9,739 bases of DNA, from contig DAVT01000161.1 in NCBI GenBank assembly GCA_002505685.1, forward strand, positions 28,409-38,147. The letters are read 5' to 3'. A program made the position numbers and the translations under genes. Below are positions 1-4,147 of this stretch, piece by piece. Source of the DNA: Euryarchaeota archaeon UBA501 (lineage in GTDB: Archaea; Thermoplasmatota; Poseidoniia; Poseidoniales; Thalassarchaeaceae). The notes below the pieces were generated by a model, which worked only from the letters and a program-made list of their open reading frames with translations, was not told the origin of the DNA and searched no databases. Within the stretch, counting starts at the first letter, position 1. The number at the start of each line of letters is the position of its first letter.

Positions 1-380
1 TCTCCAGAGTCCTCATCGGAATCATCTTCGCCCATGTCACAGTAGTACTCTCCTTCTCTGTCGGGAGCTTCGGTCCATGTGCCTCCTTCCTCTTCGCATT
101 CCTCTTGAGTCATCTCACCCTCTTCGGAATCGCCCACACGTTCAGAATCTGCAGTACTGTTTTCTTGCCCACGCTCTTCTTCCAATTGGGCACAACGCTC
201 CCTGCATTGCTCCTCTGTCCCCCCATCTTCAATGCATTCTTCCATACATTCCTCGTCATAACAGTCCTTGTCATCCTCATCCTCACCGACGATTCTTTCA
301 AGGTACTTTTCGCCTATACAACCGGCCATAGACGTGGCCAAAAGTAGGGTTGCCATCAGAAGTATCGTGCCATTTCGCAT
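1..380 (-). CDS. Cysteine-rich acidic lipoprotein, partial (3' end outside window)
   Basis: The reading frame opens at the ATG at 380 and stays open to the left edge, giving 126 residues without a stop. The N-terminus is a lipoprotein signal: MRNGT, then a hydrophobic stretch (residues 6-19) ending in the lipobox-like SMAGC, so C21 is the likely lipidated residue and the protein should sit on the outer face of the membrane. The mature part is very acidic and has cysteines at 40, 45, 49, 59, 63, 95 and 114. Two CX3C pairs (45/49 and 59/63) are separated by nine residues, and C95 begins a CEEEGGTW segment that runs to YYC at 112-114, somewhat like small secreted DUF333-type modules. It follows the 432-residue gene by 49 nt on the same strand and may be cotranscribed. 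I recognise no family. Role unknown; disulfide bonding or metal binding is inferred only from the cysteine spacing. Confidence 0.8.
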   Translation of the reverse strand, partial: MRNGTILLMATLLLATSMAGCIGEKYLERIVGEDEDDKDCYDEECMEECIEDGGTEEQCRERCAQLEEERGQENSTADSERVGDSEEGEMTQEECEEEGGTWTEAPDREGEYYCDMGEDDSDEDSG

Positions 381-387
381 GGTTTGC

Positions 388-404
388 ACACCACGCAGTG
401 GTGT
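388..404 (-). promoter_or_regulatory. Short hairpin in front of the lipoprotein start
   Basis: A perfect 7-bp inverted repeat (ACACCAC / GTGGTGT on the minus strand) with a 3-nt loop lies in the 49-nt gap between the two minus-strand genes. Its 3' arm carries GGTG (392-389), the only Shine-Dalgarno-like stretch, 8 nt before the ATG at 380. The hairpin could mask the ribosome site or be a processing signal. No T-tract follows, so it is not an obvious intrinsic terminator. Confidence 0.3.
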
Positions 405-429
405 TTAATCCATTCGCTGAGAAAATGTT

Positions 430-1728
430 TCAGGAAATTTTCTGGATACGTTCAGTACCCACCCATTCATCCCAACTAGAATCAAATCCGACATAGTGAA
501 TCAGATACTGTTGCCCCATCACTTCGCGAATGAGTGCATCCCACCATTCTCCCTTCCACTCGACCTTGACTTGTTCTCCGGCTGAGTATGGATTGTTGAA
601 CGGATGATCTGCAGGAGATATTGCCCAACCAGTAGGACCTACAACATACATTGTATTCCGTGTCTCTACACGTGCTGTTGCTCTTTCATCGTAAGTGATT
701 CCAAGAATACTGGAAGTGTTTACTGGTCCCTCACCAAGTTTAGGATGTGCGTATGCATAGCCCTTGAGTATTCCATCGACAATTTGTGCATCACGAATGA
801 TGACCTCGACTTTGTATGGCTCTGGTTCAGCACCGCCTTCACTACTGACCATGTACTTGGCCAACTCTCGATAATCGATTTCAGAATCCATCCCGATTCC
901 AAGGGCTGCAAATTCTTCCAAAACGTCATCGACAGAAATCGGGTCATCCCCTATTTCTGTGAGAATTTCAAAGTATTTCTGTGCTGAAATGGTTCCTGTA
1001 CCATTTTCATCGAAGACTTGGAAGGCCTCAATCAACTCTTGTTCCGCCTCCATGACATTCTCGACGTATTCTTGAACTTCGGCAGAGTCTTCTTGCATGG
1101 GTTCAATCCGCCCCCACTCAACATTGTCCTCGACATCCCCGTCGTCGAAGTGAATGAGGAAGGTGTGATTTTCATGCTCGGATGCAATCCGCCCAGGGAA
1201 GTAGTGTCCGTATCCCTTCCAATCTACAAAGACGCGATCACCTTGGCGATAGGGTGGCTGGGCGGGACGAATTGTGCCTGGTGCTGAACCGATAACAACA
1301 GCGTGTTTCGTTTCAATTTGGGTATCCTTCGGGACCTCGATTCGGTATGTACCATCATCATTGATTGCAACCACTTTGCAGCGATCCAACCATCGAGCGT
1401 TGGTCGGGCTATGATATTCGACGTGATCGCCCACGCTGAATGAAGCAGGCAATTCAACTTCGGGTGTAGGTGGCGGCACTGGAGCGGCTGGGGCCTGTCC
1501 AACCATACCCATCTGCTGTAGGGCAGTGATGACGGCTGTCGTCACTGCTGCGGGGTCATTGTTGATGACCGTCTTGTGGACGACATCTCCACCAATTACA
1601 GAATCCTGCATGTTGAGTACTTGCTCCGGTGGTTGTGCAGGCGCATCATCTGCCGAGGGTGGTGCTGGAATCCATTCTTTGCCAGTCCACATGAATTTCC
1701 CATCAGGGCTATACACAGGGTCTGCCAT
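430..1728 (-). CDS. Multidomain Tudor/chromo-barrel protein with degenerate EF-hand pair
   Basis: This 432-residue protein has no signal peptide and is probably cytoplasmic. Residues 6-24 (SPDGKFMWTGKEWIPAPP) form a short Trp-rich module like the 'DG-WWDG-W' leaders seen on many prokaryotic proteins. A Pro/Ala-rich linker follows. Residues 97-146 (GDHVEYHS, then a Trp and DDGTYRIEV) and 160-211 (GDRVFVDWKG to FDDGDVE) resemble SH3-like Tudor/agenet barrels. Residues 226-294 resemble a calmodulin-like helix pair; the loop D240-E-N-G-T-G-T-I-S matches an EF-hand at positions 1, 3 and 5, but position 12 is K251 instead of Glu, and the second loop (277-288) is poorer still. Residues 305-368 are an unrecognised beta-rich segment. 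Residues 381-430 (GEQVKVEWKGEWWDALI, then YLIHYVGFDSSWDEWV) match the MRG/MSL3 chromo-barrel (Tudor-knot) pattern well. The ligand is unknown; binding of modified protein or nucleic acid is inferred from eukaryotic relatives. A weak AT-rich element (about 1750-1763) is the only promoter candidate seen. Confidence 0.88.
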   Translation of the reverse strand: MADPVYSPDGKFMWTGKEWIPAPPSADDAPAQPPEQVLNMQDSVIGGDVVHKTVINNDPAAVTTAVITALQQMGMVGQAPAAPVPPPTPEVELPASFSVGDHVEYHSPTNARWLDRCKVVAINDDGTYRIEVPKDTQIETKHAVVIGSAPGTIRPAQPPYRQGDRVFVDWKGYGHYFPGRIASEHENHTFLIHFDDGDVEDNVEWGRIEPMQEDSAEVQEYVENVMEAEQELIEAFQVFDENGTGTISAQKYFEILTEIGDDPISVDDVLEEFAALGIGMDSEIDYRELAKYMVSSEGGAEPEPYKVEVIIRDAQIVDGILKGYAYAHPKLGEGPVNTSSILGITYDERATARVETRNTMYVVGPTGWAISPADHPFNNPYSAGEQVKVEWKGEWWDALIREVMGQQYLIHYVGFDSSWDEWVGTERIQKIS

Positions 1729-1785
1729 GCCATTGTCAACGTGCTTTGCTATTTGGATTAATCACATCGGCCGGCTCAATGGATG

Positions 1786-2092
1786 AGGTGGGCATTCCCA
1801 GGATGGATAGTCGTTTCAACACAGGGAAGTGCATCCGTCTTCTCCACCCCGGTTCTCCACGGCATCATTGGCTTCGGGTAGGGCTGCTCCATTCCTGGCC
1901 TGACCTGATCCCCCGATGATTGTATCTCTGTTTTCCTCCGAATACAGTTCTGCAAAACCACGATCTCATGAAGGCGAGGCATCAACGTCCACAGATGCGT
2001 CCTGCGATGCTCGGTTCTACCGCTCCTGGGCGTTCGGACCACCATGTTGCGATTTGTGATATAGGGGACGCCAACCCCCCTCCTAGCCCAAC
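1786..2092 (-). ncRNA. ffs: Archaeal signal recognition particle RNA (7S RNA)
   Basis: The RNA of the particle that targets nascent membrane and secreted proteins. Helix 8 is unmistakable: on the minus strand 1905-1882 reads GGTCAGGCC, then the GGAA tetraloop (1895-1892), then GGAGCAGCC, the SRP54-binding core. Helix 8 is closed by ATCAT (1920-1916) pairing with ATGAT (1868-1864). Just 5' of it, TTC-GGAG-GAA (1942-1933) gives the GGAG tetraloop of helix 6, where SRP19 binds. Helix 5 is supported by GCATC pairing with GATGC and by TGGTT pairing with AACC on the two sides. The 5' Alu part has GGGCTAGG, then GGGGGG and GGCGTCCCC, as in methanogen 7S RNAs. Helix 1 is formed by TGGGC (2090-2086) with GCCCA (1793-1789), which sets both ends to within about 10 nt. 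The ~307-nt length fits archaeal SRP RNAs. Overlapping open frames are not genes. Confidence 0.93.
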
Positions 2093-2112
2093 ATTAGGGC
2101 CAATGCGGGTCC

Positions 2113-2120
2113 ATATCAAA
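2113..2120 (-). promoter_or_regulatory. TATA-like box of the SRP RNA gene
   Basis: The sequence TTTGATAT lies 7 nt past the ccmE stop codon. Its centre (about 2116) is some 25 nt upstream of the 5' end that helix 1 pairing predicts (about 2090-2092), which is the usual archaeal TATA-to-start distance. This suggests the RNA has its own promoter and is not merely processed from the pyrD-ccmE transcript. The box is not a strong consensus match. Confidence 0.45.
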
Positions 2121-2127
2121 CCAACGG

Positions 2128-2502
2128 TCAAGCCTCAGCCTCGTATTTTGAGGGGCATCCAGTTTTGATTTCATATGCGTGCATCATCCAGCCATTCGAA
2201 TTTGAATGAAACTCACCACGGATTGAAACCGTCTTGTTCTCCGCCGCCATTGAGGGTAAAGAAGCACCAGAATAGTCGATTTCAATCGTGTGATTTTCGC
2301 CCATTAAAATCAGCGAATAATTACCTGCATCCAAGCTTGAGATTTTTCCATAAATACGCAGTGATTCTCCATCATACTCTTCTGGAGATTCCATCAATTC
2401 ATCGACCGACAGATCGACTTCAGGTTCCACGTTGATGAACATCAAGCCCATCAGGGCAGCAATTAATCCGAGAGTCACCAAAATGCGAACACGTCGTTCC
2501 AT
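2128..2502 (-). CDS. ccmE: CcmE-like heme chaperone, CXXXY type
   Basis: CcmE takes heme from the CcmABCD exporter and hands it to the synthase that attaches it to apocytochromes c, outside the cytoplasmic membrane. The 124 residues fit the family: a single N-terminal membrane anchor (about 6-24, preceded by MERRVR), then a beta-rich OB-fold: DELMESPEEYDGESLRIYG, IEIDYSGASLPSMAAENKTV, IRGEF, and a helix-strand turn leading to the tail. The heme-binding site is C116-P-S-K-Y120, where classical CcmE has HXXXY. The CXXXY variant is known from archaea and some sulfate reducers (system I variant), where Cys carries the heme covalently. The protein stops four residues after the Tyr, so the flexible C-terminal tail of bacterial CcmE is missing. 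The start lies 4 nt after the pyrD stop, with an AGGAG site inside pyrD, so the two are probably one operon. No other ccm genes are in the window. Confidence 0.8.
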   Translation of the reverse strand: MERRVRILVTLGLIAALMGLMFINVEPEVDLSVDELMESPEEYDGESLRIYGKISSLDAGNYSLILMGENHTIEIDYSGASLPSMAAENKTVSIRGEFHSNSNGWMMHAYEIKTGCPSKYEAEA

Positions 2503-2506
2503 TTAC

Positions 2507-3619
2507 TCAACTCCTGTGCGCATGCCCTACCGCATCACTAAGACTTTCAAACCCATGCTCTGTGAGCTTTCGCATAATTCCCCTGTTAATGGCCCGCACC
2601 ACACCCGGCCCTTCGAATACAAGAGCACTATACAGTTGCAACAAGCACGCTCCGGCGGCGATTTTCTCCCATGCACTATCCACGTCTGATACGCCCCCTA
2701 CTCCAATAATCGGCAGCTTCTGACCACAGTGGGCGTACAGAGTATGGATGATTTCAGTCGACCTTTGTCGAAGTGGTTTTCCTGAAAGTCCCCCAACTTG
2801 GTCCATGATTTTATCATCGCCAGGTCGCGAAGTTGTTGTATTTGTAGCCACAATTCCTGCACAACCCTGTGCAATGGCTATGTCAGCCACCGCTAAGATT
2901 TGATTATCCTCTAAGTCCGGTGAAATTTTCACGAGTAGAGGCTTTGGTTTCGCCCCAGTTTCCTCCGAAATTCGTGCATTTACTTCGTTACATGCGGTTA
3001 AAATTCGATCTAATTCCGAGCCCGCTTGTAGTTCACGGAGATTCGGTGTATTGGGGCTAGAGACGTTGACGACGAAGAGGTCTGCAAACTCCCACAAACG
3101 TTCCATGGTGCCTGCATAATCTTGCTCCGCTTCTTCGTTTGGTGTGATTTTACTTTTACCGAGATTGATTCCAACCGGAACACTGGCCCACTTTTTCGAT
3201 TTTTGCTTTGCCAATATTTTGAACATCGCTTCAGAACCGGGGTTGTTGAACCCCATTCGATTGATGAGCGCACCATGTTTCATACTACGGAACATTCGAG
3301 GCTTTGGATTCCCTGATTGGCCATGTAGGGTGATGCCTCCGACTTCCATCCAACCAAATCCAAGGCACTCCCAGTTTGGGATATTTTCACCCTTCTTGTC
3401 CATCCCTGCTGCCAAACCGATGGGGTTGTCAAACTGAAGCCCGAGTGATTCTGTTGGCAAAGACGGTGAACCAAACATCATCCGAAGCAGCCTGCGATAT
3501 CCCGGTATGAATGCGCACCGAACTCGAATTTGTGCCATTGCAATTGAATGCCATGTCTCTGAACTTAGGGGTAAAATCGCCATTGCTGGCCTTGCGAAAA
3601 CCCGCCAGAACAATCCCAT
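2507..3619 (-). CDS. pyrD: Dihydroorotate dehydrogenase, class 2 (quinone-dependent)
   Basis: Oxidises dihydroorotate to orotate in de novo pyrimidine synthesis, passing electrons through FMN to the membrane quinone pool. The 370-residue protein shows the class 2 signatures: an N-terminal amphipathic helix segment (1-50, beginning MGLFWRVFARPAM) for membrane/quinone contact, NPIGLAAGMDKKGE (65-78) at the FMN site, VGGITLHGQSGNPKPRMFR (93-111), INRMGFNNPG (119-128), NVSSPNTPNLRELQ (185-198) with S188 matching the catalytic serine of E. coli PyrD, VKISPDL (230-236), ATNTT (258-262), GGLSGKPL (276-283), and GVGGVSDVDSAWEKIAAGA (306-324) for FMN phosphate. The frame continues upstream to an ATG at 3697, but that extra 26 residues (Arg/Pro-rich) lack family similarity and would overlap the divergent gene, so the ATG at 3619 is preferred. 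The length is slightly above the 336 residues of E. coli PyrD. ccmE follows directly. Confidence 0.93.
   Translation of the reverse strand: MGLFWRVFARPAMAILPLSSETWHSIAMAQIRVRCAFIPGYRRLLRMMFGSPSLPTESLGLQFDNPIGLAAGMDKKGENIPNWECLGFGWMEVGGITLHGQSGNPKPRMFRSMKHGALINRMGFNNPGSEAMFKILAKQKSKKWASVPVGINLGKSKITPNEEAEQDYAGTMERLWEFADLFVVNVSSPNTPNLRELQAGSELDRILTACNEVNARISEETGAKPKPLLVKISPDLEDNQILAVADIAIAQGCAGIVATNTTTSRPGDDKIMDQVGGLSGKPLRQRSTEIIHTLYAHCGQKLPIIGVGGVSDVDSAWEKIAAGACLLQLYSALVFEGPGVVRAINRGIMRKLTEHGFESLSDAVGHAHRS
2511..2515 (-). promoter_or_regulatory. Ribosome binding site of ccmE
   Basis: AGGAG on the minus strand, inside the last codons of pyrD and 8 nt before the ccmE ATG at 2502. It fixes the start and indicates translational coupling of the two genes. 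Confidence 0.6.
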
Positions 3620-3675
3620 TCGGACCAACGGGCTTGGCCGACATCCTTCAAGGGTTCCGTCTCTTCGCAGGGTCA

Positions 3676-4080
3676 ATGGACGTGATGGCCCCATCAATCG
3701 CCGAAGCGGCTAGACGCTTACTTCGGACGGAAGGGACTACACTGTTCGTACCCGAAAATCTGCTTAATGAGGGCAACAAGCTACGCCTTGCCATCAGCGA
3801 TGGGATTCCAAAACTAATACATGAGCCACTGATAGAAAAAGGCACGAATGATCGTATTCTTGTCGAGAATTTGTGTCAGATTGGTGGGAGGGAACCTGAG
3901 ATCGATATTTGTTGGATTCCAGCTGCACCCGAATCCATCGAAAGGATGTGGTCGATTTGGGTCGCTCAAATTCATGATTTGATGGTGGCAGGATACCCCG
4001 GATGTTCGGGTTGTGGGGGTCCCGGTTCAGAGGGTGAATGGGACGAGATGGCTTCGCGCGCGCGCATGCGCGTGAAGTGA
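3676..4080 (+). CDS. Hypothetical protein, 134 residues, C-terminal CxxC
   Basis: I do not recognise this protein. From the ATG at 3676 (a second ATG lies at 3685) it has an N-terminal helix-like segment APSIAEAARRLLRTEG, a central mixed region (about 22-80, including LRLAISDGIPKLIHE and GREPEIDICWIP), a helix rich in Trp and Met (83-104), and a Gly-rich tail with C110-S-G-C113, followed by a basic end (SRARMRVK). C67 and C79 are the other cysteines, so a small metal site is possible but unproven. The frame is open further upstream to 3511, but that part lies antisense to the conserved PyrD N-terminus. The gene is divergent from pyrD with only 56 nt between starts, and a terminator follows directly. 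The composition looks like real protein and no better frame exists on either strand here. Confidence 0.65.
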   Translation: MDVMAPSIAEAARRLLRTEGTTLFVPENLLNEGNKLRLAISDGIPKLIHEPLIEKGTNDRILVENLCQIGGREPEIDICWIPAAPESIERMWSIWVAQIHDLMVAGYPGCSGCGGPGSEGEWDEMASRARMRVK

Positions 4081-4109
4081 GGGGTTACTACGTAACCCCC
4101 ACATTTTTT
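4081..4109 (+). terminator. Intrinsic-type terminator between the hypothetical gene and topA
   Basis: GGGGTTAC (4081-4088) and GTAACCCC (4092-4099) form a perfect 8-bp stem with a 3-nt loop, followed by CACA-like sequence and six T's (4104-4109). It begins on the base after the upstream stop codon. It should end that transcript and separate it from topA. The region after it (TTACAATTTT, 4116-4125) is AT-rich and lies about 26 nt before the topA ATG, so it could hold the topA TATA box of a leaderless message. Confidence 0.7.
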
Positions 4110-4147
4110 CACGCGTTACAATTTTCAGTAGCGTTTATTGGGGGTCC

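Noticed and set aside
604..987. A 127-residue open frame on the plus strand
   Set aside because: It is antisense to the EF-hand and C-terminal part of the 432-residue protein, is rich in Cys and Ile, and has no domain.
1750..1763. AT-rich stretch before the 432-residue gene as a promoter
   Set aside because: It is at a suitable distance but too weak a match to list as a feature.
1776..2045. An 89-residue open frame on the minus strand
   Set aside because: It lies inside the SRP RNA, has no recognisable protein features and an improbable composition.
1920..2168. An 82-residue open frame on the plus strand
   Set aside because: It is antisense to the SRP RNA and the ccmE 3' end, with random-looking composition.
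3511..3675. A 55-residue N-terminal extension of the hypothetical protein
   Set aside because: It is the antisense of the conserved PyrD N-terminal region and is open by chance.
3620..3697. A 26-residue N-terminal extension of PyrD
   Set aside because: It has no resemblance to class 2 enzyme N-termini, overlaps the divergent gene, and the family pattern starts at the ATG at 3619.
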